This document shows positions 8,295 to 16,779 of a stretch of DNA of 64,000 nucleotides, piece after piece. The notes beneath the pieces are model-generated. The model was given only the letters and a program-made list of their open reading frames with translations, was not told the DNA's origin and searched no databases. The translations under genes were made by a program, and so were the position numbers. This DNA is from an uncultured bacterium (GTDB lineage: Bacteria; Vulcanimicrobiota; Xenobia; Xenobiales; Xenobiaceae): contig CAKUBG010000013.1 in the NCBI GenBank assembly GCA_934636825.1, positions 6,158 through 70,157 of the forward strand, in the 5' to 3' direction. The stretch's first letter is position 1. The number at the start of each line of letters is the position of its first letter.

Positions 8295-9233
8295 ATGAAG
8301 CCAATTAGAGTTGGCGTAGTCGGTATCGGCAGTATGGGTAGGAACCATGCTCGAGTGTGTTCTGAGCTGCCTCAGATCGAATTGGCAGGTATTGTAGATC
8401 TTGATGAAGTCAAGGTCGCTCCTTTAGCTGGGCAATACGGTACGAAATATTATAAAGATTATCAAAGCCTTTATGGAAAAATTGACGGCGTAGTTATCGT
8501 TTCTCCTACTCCGCTCCACTACCAAATAGCTCAAGATTTTTTAGAGCATGGCATACATGTTTTAGTTGAAAAACCCATTACTGTGGAAGTGGAACAAGCC
8601 AAGCGTTTGGTGGCTTTGGCCAAAGAGAAGAACTTAATTCTGCAAGTCGGCCATTTGGAACGCTTCAATCCTGCTATTCTTAAGCTTAAAGAAATGGTGG
8701 GCACTCCCGTTCTTATCGAATGTCATCGCCTGTCTGGCCCTACGACCCGCAACTTAGATGTTGGTATTATTTGGGATTTAATGATCCACGATTTTGATAT
8801 CCTTTTGAGTTTGTATAAGTCTCCGGCGGAAGAAATTCATGCCATGGGCGCTTCTATCTACTCTAAATTTGAGGATGTGGCTCATGTACAAATCCGTTTT
8901 GAGTGTGGCGCTGTAGCTAGTTTGGTAGCCAGCCGCAACTCTGGTGAGCGTAAGCGTTGCTTAAAAATTACCGAGAATACCGGGCGTGTATTCTCCTTGG
9001 ATTTCATCAATCAAACTTTGACAATTTCGCGTCCAGGGCCGGACGGTCGCCCTCTGGAACCTGAATTTGTCAATATCGAAAAAGAAGAACCTCTCCGTTT
9101 GGAACTTAGTAACTTTGCGGATTGTGTTGCCAACCATAAAGAGCCTGTCGTTTCTGGAGAAGACGGTGAGCGCGCTTTGGAGTTGGCTGTGCATGTATTG
9201 GAAAATATGCATAGGATTAAGATTGCCGAGTAG
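8295..9233 (+). CDS. Gfo/Idh/MocA-family NAD(P)-dependent oxidoreductase in the lipid A operon
   Basis: The 312-residue protein has an N-terminal Rossmann fold (RVGVVGIGSMGRNHARV), the EKPIT motif typical of this family, and VGHLERFNPA. The last motif is characteristic of the subgroup found beside lpxA, including GnnA, which oxidises UDP-GlcNAc at C3 so that GnnB can aminate it. No GnnB-type aminotransferase is in the window, so the UDP-GlcNAc3N route is only a possibility; another UDP-sugar dehydrogenase role is equally open. The start at 8295 is set by GGGAGG about ten bases upstream. It lies 115 bases after fabZ and 48 before lpxA, consistent with the lipid A operon. Confidence 0.85.
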   Translation: MKPIRVGVVGIGSMGRNHARVCSELPQIELAGIVDLDEVKVAPLAGQYGTKYYKDYQSLYGKIDGVVIVSPTPLHYQIAQDFLEHGIHVLVEKPITVEVEQAKRLVALAKEKNLILQVGHLERFNPAILKLKEMVGTPVLIECHRLSGPTTRNLDVGIIWDLMIHDFDILLSLYKSPAEEIHAMGASIYSKFEDVAHVQIRFECGAVASLVASRNSGERKRCLKITENTGRVFSLDFINQTLTISRPGPDGRPLEPEFVNIEKEEPLRLELSNFADCVANHKEPVVSGEDGERALELAVHVLENMHRIKIAE

Positions 9234-9281
9234 TTTTTCTCCAATATTTAGTAATTTTTTGATCGAGAGGAGATTCTGAAA

Positions 9282-10091
9282 GTGATTCATCCCAGCGCTA
9301 TAGTACACCCCAAGGCACGCATAGGCGAAGGTGTAGAAATCGGCCCCTTTTCCATTATCGGTGAGAATGTCGAAATTGGTGACGGTACCAAAATTATGTC
9401 GTCTGTAGTGATTGATGGTTGGACGACTATAGGTAAAAACAATCGTATCTATCCTGGCGTGACTATTGGCTTAGCTCCTCAAGATTTTAGCTATAAAGGG
9501 CAGCGCTCTTTTGTAACTATTGGCGACAATAACGATTTTCGCGAATATGTAACTATACACAGAGCTGCCGATGAAGATGGACTTACTTCGGTAGGCAGTG
9601 GCAATCTCTTAATGGCCAATGTTCATATCGCTCACAATTGTCGTATAGGAAATCAGGTGACTATGGCCAACTACGCCGGCTTAGCTGGTCATACTGTTGT
9701 TGACGATCAAGCTGTTTTGGGTGGTTTGGTTGGTATTCATCAGCATACTCGTATCGGTCGTCTTTGTATGGTAGGCGGTTGCTCTAAGATCAATAAAGAT
9801 TTACCTCCTTTTAGTATTGTTGACGGCAATCCGTGCCGTTTATTTAGTATGAACTTTAGAGGTATGCGCCGTCGCGACATATCTAAAGAAAGCCGCTTGG
9901 CTATACAAAAAGCTATTTTTATCCTTGGCTCCATGGGCTTAACTATTAGTGCCGCTATAGAACGCATTGATAGTGAATTAGAGCACACTCCTGAGGTTGA
10001 GCAATTCTTAGACTTCTTGCGCGCCCCTTCGCGCATGGGAGTGCTCAATAAAGCCAGCAATGTGGGGGCCAGAACCCACAATAACGCCTAG
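9282..10091 (+). CDS. lpxA: Acyl-ACP--UDP-N-acetylglucosamine O-acyltransferase
   Basis: LpxA transfers a 3-hydroxyacyl chain from ACP to UDP-GlcNAc (or UDP-GlcNAc3N), the first lipid A step. The 269-residue protein is a hexapeptide-repeat beta helix starting MIHPSAIVHPKARIGEG, with FREYVTIHRA, NLLMANVHIAHNCRIGN (catalytic His in IAHN), GGLVGIHQHTRIG and the C-terminal helical tail. Length matches the family (about 260). It starts at GTG 9282 behind GAGAGGAG. It lies directly before lpxB, as in most diderms, but without the usual lpxI between them. Confidence 0.95.
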   Translation: MIHPSAIVHPKARIGEGVEIGPFSIIGENVEIGDGTKIMSSVVIDGWTTIGKNNRIYPGVTIGLAPQDFSYKGQRSFVTIGDNNDFREYVTIHRAADEDGLTSVGSGNLLMANVHIAHNCRIGNQVTMANYAGLAGHTVVDDQAVLGGLVGIHQHTRIGRLCMVGGCSKINKDLPPFSIVDGNPCRLFSMNFRGMRRRDISKESRLAIQKAIFILGSMGLTISAAIERIDSELEHTPEVEQFLDFLRAPSRMGVLNKASNVGARTHNNA

Positions 10092-10101
10092 TTGGTGCAT
10101 T

Positions 10102-12555
10102 TTGGCCAATAACCAGCATCAGCAATTATCCGCCTGCCCGCAGCTTACGGTTGCTATAATCGCTGTAGAGCCTTCCGGAGATCTTCACGGAGGAAATTTG
10201 GCTAAGGCTCTGCTGGCAATTAACCCCAACTTGAAGTTTGTCGGTGTAGGCGGTTCGCATATGGCCGCGTCGGGAGTGAAGCTGTGGTTAAAAACCACTG
10301 ATATGGCTATCATCGGTCCCGGCGGGGCTCTTTTGTGTTTGCACAAGTATATATATCACTACTTATATGTGCGCTCTCATTTGCTTGAAGCTAAGCCCCA
10401 TCTGACTATTTTGATAGATTGTCCGGCTGTAAATATGCGTTATGCTGGTCTTTTAACCAGATATGGCTACAATTCTGTCTATTATTTCCCACCTTCAGCC
10501 TGGACAACGAGCGAAGCTCGCTTGCGTCAAATTTTTAGTCGCACTGACAGAGTTATTTGCACTTTTTTAAGCAATGCCGAAAATTACCGTCGTTTCGGTA
10601 TGGAAGTTGATTTTTTCGGCCATCCCTTGTTGGATATGCCCGAATTGTCTATATCTCCTGAAGAGGCCAAGCGTATTCTTGGTCTATCCGGAGAAAATAT
10701 TTTAGCTATTTTGCCTGGCAGTCGGACGCCGGAAATAAAGTATCTTTTACCTACTTTTTTGAATATCGCTGAAAAATTGCATGCAGAAAAGCCTGATTTG
10801 CAAGTTTTGATTCCGTGCGCTACCGAAAACTTGCACAGCCAAATCACCGAGATAATGGGAGATAGGTTCCCTTATGTACGCCTTCTTGATGGTCAGTCTC
10901 GTTTGGCTCTTTTATCTAGTCGAGCCGCTCTCATGAGCTCCGGTACGGCCAGTTTAGAAGCTGCTATTTTGGGCACTCCTATGGTTTTAGCCTATAAGTT
11001 GTGCCCATTCGATGCTGCTGTGGGACGTTTTTTGCTTTGGGCCCATATTTTAAAAATAGATCATATCGGCTTGCCAAGTTTGGTAGTAGGTAAACGCATT
11101 GTTCCTGAATTTATTCAAGATGAAGTTAATGCCGAAAATATACTTCCACATTTGCGCAATTTTATGTCTGATACTCCTGAACGCCGTCAAATAAAACAAG
11201 ATCTTTTGGATATGAAAAATTCTATGGGATCTCCGGGAGTTGTTGATAAAATAGCGGCTTCACTTTACGAGCGCATTAAAAATAATGCTGAGCGCCGTCA
11301 AAAAGAGCCGTTTGATATTGTCATTACTTCTAATTCTCCTGGTGAAGTTGCTGCTTGGGTACGTCGCACTGTGGCCCATTTGGAAATAGCCAATCAAGGA
11401 TTGTTTAGAGTAATAGTTGCTCTAGTTCCTTGCCCTTATGCTTCTGGGGCTGAAGCGGAAGTAGCTGCCTCTTTACCCGGTGTGTCTGTTGTTTTGAAGC
11501 CTAGTCAGACTTTGCGCTTAATGCTTGGTTTATTTAACGATTTTAAATTTCGGCAGCGCGGCGTAGTTGTTTTCTTAGGCGGTGACTTACTCCATGCCAA
11601 AATTTTAGCTTGGCGTTTACGATACAAATCGGTGGCTTATGCCGTTAGATATAATTACTTTTTGCCTTATTTTGACAAAGTAGCTGCTTCGGATACTGCT
11701 TTAGCTAAGGAGTTGGAAGAGGCTGGAATAAAGGAAGTTGTCAGTATTGGCAATTTGAGCATTGATGGTGTTTTTTCCGAAGTAGATCGCGAGTCTGCTT
11801 TGCAAAATAAAGAAAAGCGTGGCTCCTGGAAGATCGGTATTTTTCCGGGATCGCGTTTCTTGCACACTAAGATAGCTTTGGGAGTCTTTTTACGGGTAGC
11901 TGCTCTCATAAAGACGCGTTATCCTCAAGTAGATTTCGTACTCTCAGTCTCTCCTTTTGTTTCTAAAGCCAGATTAGAATCTGCTCTTTACCATCCTATA
12001 AGTTTGGGATTGCCTATAGCTAAAGGAAAGTTGGTAAGATCTGATTGTATTTTGGTAGATTGTCCCCATGAAGCTGAAGGTACAGCTGGACGTAGTTTTG
12101 AGGTAGAAGTGCTTTGGGGCCATCCTTACCAGGCTATTGCTGAAATTGATATGGCTCTTACTATTCCCGGAACTAATACCGGAGAATTGGGAAGTTGCGG
12201 AAAACCGATGGTAGTGGGGCTGTCAGCTGATGCCTCTTTACCAAGAGGCGGAATCGGTGGTCTCTTAGAAAATGCGCCTCTTCTTTCTAAGATAAAACGT
12301 TACTTGCGTTTGCGCTCCTATGCTCGCCATGGTTTTGCTGCTATACCAAATCGTATCGCTTCACGTTTAGTCGTTCCTGAAGTTTTGGTTAAAAAAGATA
12401 CTTCTGTTTTGGCTAAGCCTATTTTTGAATGGATTGAAGATCCTAAAAAATATGCGCAAACGGTTGAAGATCTGAAAAAGACTATGGGAACTACCGAAGG
12501 GGCCGGCCAACGCATGGCCGAGCTTATTTTAACAGCGGTGGCTTTAGAACAATGA
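10102..12555 (+). CDS. lpxB: LpxB lipid-A-disaccharide synthase fused to a second LpxB-like GT-B glycosyltransferase
   Basis: The protein is about 817 residues, twice the normal LpxB length. The first half is LpxB: VEPSGDLHGGNLAKAL, the PPSAWTTSEARLRQIF region, FFGHPLLDMP, ILPGSRTPEIKYLLP and SSGTASLEAAILGTPMVLAYK. LpxB joins UDP-diacylglucosamine to lipid X to make the lipid A disaccharide. The second half (from about DIVITSNSPGEVAAWVRR) is another GT-B unit with its own start motif (NSPGEVAAW), FPGSRFLHTK and TIPGTNTGELGSCGKPMVV. Its substrate is unknown. The start is uncertain: TTG 10102 gives a normal LpxB beginning, while ATG 10060 would overlap lpxA by 32 bases; neither has a strong ribosome binding site. 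It overlaps the next gene by ATGA. Confidence 0.88.
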   Translation: MANNQHQQLSACPQLTVAIIAVEPSGDLHGGNLAKALLAINPNLKFVGVGGSHMAASGVKLWLKTTDMAIIGPGGALLCLHKYIYHYLYVRSHLLEAKPHLTILIDCPAVNMRYAGLLTRYGYNSVYYFPPSAWTTSEARLRQIFSRTDRVICTFLSNAENYRRFGMEVDFFGHPLLDMPELSISPEEAKRILGLSGENILAILPGSRTPEIKYLLPTFLNIAEKLHAEKPDLQVLIPCATENLHSQITEIMGDRFPYVRLLDGQSRLALLSSRAALMSSGTASLEAAILGTPMVLAYKLCPFDAAVGRFLLWAHILKIDHIGLPSLVVGKRIVPEFIQDEVNAENILPHLRNFMSDTPERRQIKQDLLDMKNSMGSPGVVDKIAASLYERIKNNAERRQKEPFDIVITSNSPGEVAAWVRRTVAHLEIANQGLFRVIVALVPCPYASGAEAEVAASLPGVSVVLKPSQTLRLMLGLFNDFKFRQRGVVVFLGGDLLHAKILAWRLRYKSVAYAVRYNYFLPYFDKVAASDTALAKELEEAGIKEVVSIGNLSIDGVFSEVDRESALQNKEKRGSWKIGIFPGSRFLHTKIALGVFLRVAALIKTRYPQVDFVLSVSPFVSKARLESALYHPISLGLPIAKGKLVRSDCILVDCPHEAEGTAGRSFEVEVLWGHPYQAIAEIDMALTIPGTNTGELGSCGKPMVVGLSADASLPRGGIGGLLENAPLLSKIKRYLRLRSYARHGFAAIPNRIASRLVVPEVLVKKDTSVLAKPIFEWIEDPKKYAQTVEDLKKTMGTTEGAGQRMAELILTAVALEQ

Positions 12556-13217
12556 AAATTCCTGATAAAAACAAAAAGATGGCTCCGCCTTTTATTTTTA
12601 AATGGCGCGGTCTCATAATGGCTATGGTTACCGCAATTATTTTGATAGTAGCTCACCCAACTGTAGGGTCGTGTTGCTGGGGAATAGCGCTGGCTATTTG
12701 GGGCGAAATGTTACGCTCTTGGGCTTTAGGATGGACTGGAGAGCATACGCGCAGCCAAGAGCTGAAAGCTTCGTTTTTGGTAACTAGTGGCCCTTATAAA
12801 TATATACGCAACCCGCTTTATTTGGGAAATATCCTAACCGGGTGCGGCGTTATGGTTGCCTCGTGTGGTGCCCTTTCGTGGGTGGCCAGCTTAGCTACAT
12901 GGCTTTTGGGATCTTTCTCTTTGTATGTAGTTTATGCTTCTTGCATAATTTCTGAAGAGGCTTTTCTGGCTGTCCGTTTTGGCGATATTTTTTTTAACTA
13001 CAAAGCATGCACACCGGCGATCCTACCCAGTTGGCATTCCATCCCCGAATTTGTAAGAAGCTTTTTTTGCCCTAATTGTGGAGCAAATAGCGATAAAGTC
13101 TATGAAGGAGAATCCTTCTCCTGGAAGTCGCTTCGTTTCGAGTATAGCACTTGGGGATGGCTGGTTTTTGTATGGCTGTTTCTTTTTATGAAAGCTGTTG
13201 GTAAGCTTCCGCTATAA
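12552..13217 (+). CDS. Isoprenylcysteine-carboxyl-methyltransferase-like membrane protein
   Basis: The 221-residue integral membrane protein has several hydrophobic helices and the ICMT/phospholipid methyltransferase signature: LVTSGPYKYIRNPLYLGN followed by EEAFLAVRFGDIFFNYKA. These motifs bind S-adenosylmethionine and the methyl acceptor in the membrane. A small CPNCGANSDK segment near the C-terminus could bind metal. It is translationally coupled to lpxB through an ATGA overlap, so its substrate may be a lipid A-related or isoprenoid molecule, though this is inference. Its last 32 bases overlap the 3' end of the convergent gene on the other strand. Confidence 0.75.
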   Translation: MKIPDKNKKMAPPFIFKWRGLIMAMVTAIILIVAHPTVGSCCWGIALAIWGEMLRSWALGWTGEHTRSQELKASFLVTSGPYKYIRNPLYLGNILTGCGVMVASCGALSWVASLATWLLGSFSLYVVYASCIISEEAFLAVRFGDIFFNYKACTPAILPSWHSIPEFVRSFFCPNCGANSDKVYEGESFSWKSLRFEYSTWGWLVFVWLFLFMKAVGKLPL

Positions 13218-14361
13218 TTGCAGCCATTCGCTCAGAGCCTCCTGGAGGCCCGAGTCTCTTGCGTCCGACTTCTGCACGCCTTTGTCTTTCAGCTTTGTCT
13301 TGGATAAGGTTACATAAAGTTTCGACTATATCTGCATCGCGATCTTCGCTGACAATAAGTGAATCTCCAAGTAAGCCCTTTTGACGTGCTCTGTACCATT
13401 TTAAGTGGCTCATACCTCCCGGCTCGTAAGCTACTACTGGAATGCCCCAACCGGCGGCTTGCTCGTGGGCTGTTCCGGCTAGCCCCAAAGCTACTTGACT
13501 ATATTGCAACACATCAGCTAAGTGGCCTTTTATTAAAAAAAAGCGGGCTCGAGGAGTAGTAGCTTCGTCTTTATAAGTTAAAGTATGCCAGCCGGGATAA
13601 GGGCAATCGCCCAAAGTAAAGTCAGAGCAGGCTTGAGCTAATTTTTCGGTATCTATAGAGGGGGCTACAGCTATAAAAGCACATATGTCCTTACCCAAAC
13701 GTTTGGCTAACATTTGGCTCAATTTGAGTAAACGAGGCAACACTTGGTAGGTAGCTTTTCTGCTACCGGGGAAAAGAGCTAAGCCTATTTCTTTAGCTTC
13801 ATCTAATGAAAAGTCCAAATCTTGGGGGATTAAACCGTCCATCATGGCATTGCCTACCCAAGCTGCTTTTACACCTTTTTGGCGTAGGCTTTCGGCAGTG
13901 GGTTCATCTCTAACTATGGAATGTACCTGGAAAGTTCTGAGGATGAAAGCTTCCAAAGTAGAATAAGGATGATGATAATCCGATTTTGCCGTGCCTATAA
14001 AAGTAATGGGGCGTATGCCGGAAAGTATAGCCAATATAACCGGCCATAAATCACCTACAGCTACAATTTGATCAAATTTCGAACGTTGACGGCGTAACCA
14101 AGCAATTTGCTTAAGCGTTAAGGAAAATAAACCTCCGCTTATGTCTTTCCATAAATTACGCCAATCTTCCTGAATAAGCCCTCCGCTAGGCATAAGTTGT
14201 CTGGGGCCCACGACTGGAGCTAAGCCCTCATAAGCAGAACCTTCTCCAACCAGAGGCATAGCTTCTCGGGGGAGCGATTCCGGCAAGTCGGCTATAATCT
14301 GGCTGGCAATAGAATCTTCGCCTGCTCCGTTGGATATAAATAAGACACGATGAGAAGCCAT
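13186..14361 (-). CDS. LpxB-related GT-B glycosyltransferase (cyanobacterial-type lipid-A-disaccharide-synthase-related family)
   Basis: The 391-residue protein starts HRVLFISNGAGEDSIASQI and continues with PLVGEGSAYEGL, VGPRQLMPSGG, then ALFPGSRKATYQVLPRLL and LGLAGTAHEQAAGWGIPVV. This set marks the family annotated in cyanobacteria and others as lipid-A-disaccharide-synthase-related (SNGxGED start). Its activity is not established. A GAGGG ribosome site precedes the ATG at 14361. It is the last gene of a tight minus-strand operon and converges with the lpxB-ICMT operon. With the two halves of the fused LpxB, this makes three LpxB-like glycosyltransferase domains within about 4.3 kb. Confidence 0.8.
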   Translation of the reverse strand: MASHRVLFISNGAGEDSIASQIIADLPESLPREAMPLVGEGSAYEGLAPVVGPRQLMPSGGLIQEDWRNLWKDISGGLFSLTLKQIAWLRRQRSKFDQIVAVGDLWPVILAILSGIRPITFIGTAKSDYHHPYSTLEAFILRTFQVHSIVRDEPTAESLRQKGVKAAWVGNAMMDGLIPQDLDFSLDEAKEIGLALFPGSRKATYQVLPRLLKLSQMLAKRLGKDICAFIAVAPSIDTEKLAQACSDFTLGDCPYPGWHTLTYKDEATTPRARFFLIKGHLADVLQYSQVALGLAGTAHEQAAGWGIPVVAYEPGGMSHLKWYRARQKGLLGDSLIVSEDRDADIVETLCNLIQDKAERQRRAEVGRKRLGPPGGSERMAAIIAEAYQQLS

Positions 14362-14379
14362 AATTTCCCTCTTAGAAAG

Positions 14380-15225
14380 TTAGCGTAAATTTAGTAATTG
14401 ATATTCGCTCAATTCTGGATGCTCGAAATTATAATCTAATTTGCCAATATAGTGAGCCCAAGAACCAGTTTGGACTATAAAATTGTCGTTGATTTTTATC
14501 GGCTCGGCAAGCACGGTGTGACTGTGACCGCCCAGAATCCAGGTGCCTTTGGGCAATTGGGCTGCCAAAACTTTATCTCTTTCCAGTCCCAAGTGGCTTA
14601 AAACGATTAGGCGCAATGGCTTATCTAACAACTTAGAACAACGTTCGGCTAAAAGTGGCAAAACCGTCTCAGCTTCAAAAAATCTGAAGCCGAAAATCTT
14701 TTCCCAAATGGCATTGTGAGGGTATTGGACAGGAACCGCAGCCAAGAGAAGCAGTGGGTAGTGTTTTGACCAGTTTTTGTTATACAGTGACAAAGCTGAA
14801 ACCCAGCGTTTGGAAGATAAGTCTCGCCACAATTTCGCTTTACGCCAGCTACTGTCTTGGCAATTTACTTCCGGAACTGAGTTCAGTTGTTTTATCAATT
14901 GTTCGTCAGTTAATTTTCCGTCTTGTCTAATGTCGACAAGATTGCTGCAAAGCAAAGGAAAAGAGCGCTGTGCAGCTCTTTTGTCCAAAATGCGACGCTG
15001 ATAATTAAACTCTCTATTGCCCATAGCCATAGAGGCACAAAAAATTGAGCCCATTTTTTCTAAATTTGGCTCATAATTTTTCCACACTGTATTGGAGCCA
15101 AGCAAAGCATCGCCACTGTCAAAATATAGAGCTTGACCTTGGGCTAATGATTGCTTGGCATTGGCTTTTAACCAATCTAGGGCTTCTGCGTGCCCATGCA
15201 TGTCATTTGTATGATAGATGAGCAC
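14380..15225 (-). CDS. Calcineurin-like metallophosphoesterase with a GNRE motif
   Basis: The 281-residue protein has the metallophosphoesterase metal-binding blocks in order: NDMHGH, DSGDALLGS, GNREF, LSHLGLERD and GGHSHT. The overall look (YHTNDMHGH, late GGHSHT) is like the 5'-nucleotidase branch. The third block normally reads GNH[DE]; here it is GNRE (codons AAT AGA GAG), and LpxH, the UDP-2,3-diacylglucosamine hydrolase, is the well-known enzyme with GNRD. No LpxH or LpxI is present in the lipid A operon, so this protein is a candidate for that step. It lacks a signal peptide, which fits a cytoplasmic role. GTG start at 15225 with GGAG upstream. Confidence 0.75.
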   Translation of the reverse strand: MLIYHTNDMHGHAEALDWLKANAKQSLAQGQALYFDSGDALLGSNTVWKNYEPNLEKMGSIFCASMAMGNREFNYQRRILDKRAAQRSFPLLCSNLVDIRQDGKLTDEQLIKQLNSVPEVNCQDSSWRKAKLWRDLSSKRWVSALSLYNKNWSKHYPLLLLAAVPVQYPHNAIWEKIFGFRFFEAETVLPLLAERCSKLLDKPLRLIVLSHLGLERDKVLAAQLPKGTWILGGHSHTVLAEPIKINDNFIVQTGSWAHYIGKLDYNFEHPELSEYQLLNLR

Positions 15226-15244
15226 TACTTTGCTCCACTTTAAG

Positions 15245-15805
15245 CTAGCTTTTTTGGGCAGATCGCTCTTTAGCTACTTGATCGTATACTTGGCGATAAC
15301 GTTCCAAACCGATAGCGTTCATAATTACGGCTCCGTAACCTATAAGCCATCCCACTCCTGCTAAAGCTGGGCCACCTATTGAAAGGCCTAACCAAAGCCC
15401 CAAACAGCCAAAAATTAGGCTGGCCAACATGGGCTTAGAGTCGAGGGATATGGAATAACCGAAAGATACCCCTATAAGAGCTCCTACCAAACCGTAGTAG
15501 GCTCCTTTAGATATATCGGCTGAAGTAGTGGCTACGGCTACACTAGCTTTGGCAGCTTGAATTAAAGGAGAGGCAGATTGTCCTACGTCGATTATTGAGT
15601 TGGCTCCCCATAAGAAGCCCATTAACAATCCTATACCGGCGAAACCATAGCAATACCAACGTTTTTGATCTTTGGTAAGAAAAGCCGTAGGAGCTTCAGA
15701 TGATTGTTGCTCTGAAGATACAGAAGACGTCTTGTTGTTATCGACTTGAGATTGCATATTCTTTTTGTCTTTTTTTTTGTTTTCTTTAGAAGAGGTTGAA
15801 CTCAT
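15245..15805 (-). CDS. Small membrane protein of unknown function
   Basis: The 186-residue protein has a Lys/Ser/Gln-rich cytoplasmic head of about 50 residues and then three or four hydrophobic, glycine-rich helices (YGFAGIGLLMGFLWGANSI, GLVGALIGVSFGYSISL, LGLWLGLSIGGPALAGVG, LIGYGAVIMNAIGL). It matches no family I can name. It lies 19 bases from the metallophosphoesterase and eight bases from the LpxD-like gene, so it is part of the same operon. Confidence 0.7.
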   Translation of the reverse strand: MSSTSSKENKKKDKKNMQSQVDNNKTSSVSSEQQSSEAPTAFLTKDQKRWYCYGFAGIGLLMGFLWGANSIIDVGQSASPLIQAAKASVAVATTSADISKGAYYGLVGALIGVSFGYSISLDSKPMLASLIFGCLGLWLGLSIGGPALAGVGWLIGYGAVIMNAIGLERYRQVYDQVAKERSAQKS

Positions 15806-15813
15806 AATTTATG

Positions 15814-16779
15814 TCAGTCCTTCGGAGAAAGTTTAGCCAGCTGTTGAATCTGTTTCCAATGCTTGAGAGGAAGCTGGCGCATGGCTGTTTGGCGCATGGA
15901 AGTTTTGTGGGTATCAATGGGATCGCCAGACCAAATTGCTTGGCCTGCTGGTACATCCTTGTCGACGCGAGAACGGGCTGCTACTGTGGCAAAATCTCCG
16001 ATCTGGCGGCCTTCTTCCACTAAGCATTGACCGGCTGTAATAGATAATTTACCTAAACTTACATTTTGTTGTAAGCAATTTTGAGAAATGACAATAGCTA
16101 GGGGAGCGATTTTTGCGCCTTTTTCAAAGCAAGCTAAATTATCTATACGGACCCCGTCTTGAATAAACGCGTGGTCGCCGATAAAGCAGCGAGCACCTAT
16201 TTCTATATCGTTCCCCAAAACGGAATCGTCTTCAATAATGGTAAGTGGGCCTACCAAACTCTTTGTGCCCAATTTTACGTTTGCACCCACAGAAACGCCT
16301 GGCATAAGACGCGTATTGGCTCCTATAGAGCTATTGCTGCCGATACTGGCATGGGCCATAATTTGGCAATTGTCAGCAACTATAGCATTGTCGCCGATAA
16401 TAGCAAAAGGGCCAATATATGCTGTTGGTGCAATTTGAGCCGAGTCGCTGACTTGGGCATTAGGATGAATGCCTGGCTCGTGCAAATGCGTAGGGTAGAA
16501 TAATCCCAAAAGTATAGCAAAGGCAATGCGGGCATTTTTTACCTTAATAGCAGGTATCTCCGTATCTAGCTCTTCAGGGATGATGACTGCGGAAAAACCG
16601 AGAGATTCAGCTTCTTTCAGGCCGTTCTCTTTTTCTGCAAAAGTTAAAGCCTGGCTAAGAACGTGCTGGGAAGCTGCATCTAATCCCGTAACAACATTAA
16701 TAGTGTGGGAAGCGTATTCTGGATTGTTCAGGCTGCCTTGCAAAAGTTCAGCCAATTCTCCTAAAGTTTTTACCACCAT
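15814..16779 (-). CDS. Full-length LpxD-like protein lacking the catalytic histidine
   Basis: The 321-residue protein has both parts of LpxD: an N-terminal uridine-binding-type domain (about 1-100; AVIIPEELDTEIPAIKVKN, ARIAFAILLGLFYP) and a hexapeptide beta helix (HPNAQVSDSAQIAPTAYIGP onward), plus the LpxD-like tail (WSGDPIDTHKTSMRQTAMRQ). Where LpxD has VQIGHNVKIG with the catalytic His, this protein reads IDNLACFEKGAKIAP, and the GFG acyl-binding motif is also absent. It may be inactive, bind a different acyl donor, or pair with the short LpxD at 3984-4697, which has the opposite set of parts. It overlaps the PmbA-like gene by ten bases. Confidence 0.8.
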   Translation of the reverse strand: MVVKTLGELAELLQGSLNNPEYASHTINVVTGLDAASQHVLSQALTFAEKENGLKEAESLGFSAVIIPEELDTEIPAIKVKNARIAFAILLGLFYPTHLHEPGIHPNAQVSDSAQIAPTAYIGPFAIIGDNAIVADNCQIMAHASIGSNSSIGANTRLMPGVSVGANVKLGTKSLVGPLTIIEDDSVLGNDIEIGARCFIGDHAFIQDGVRIDNLACFEKGAKIAPLAIVISQNCLQQNVSLGKLSITAGQCLVEEGRQIGDFATVAARSRVDKDVPAGQAIWSGDPIDTHKTSMRQTAMRQLPLKHWKQIQQLAKLSPKD

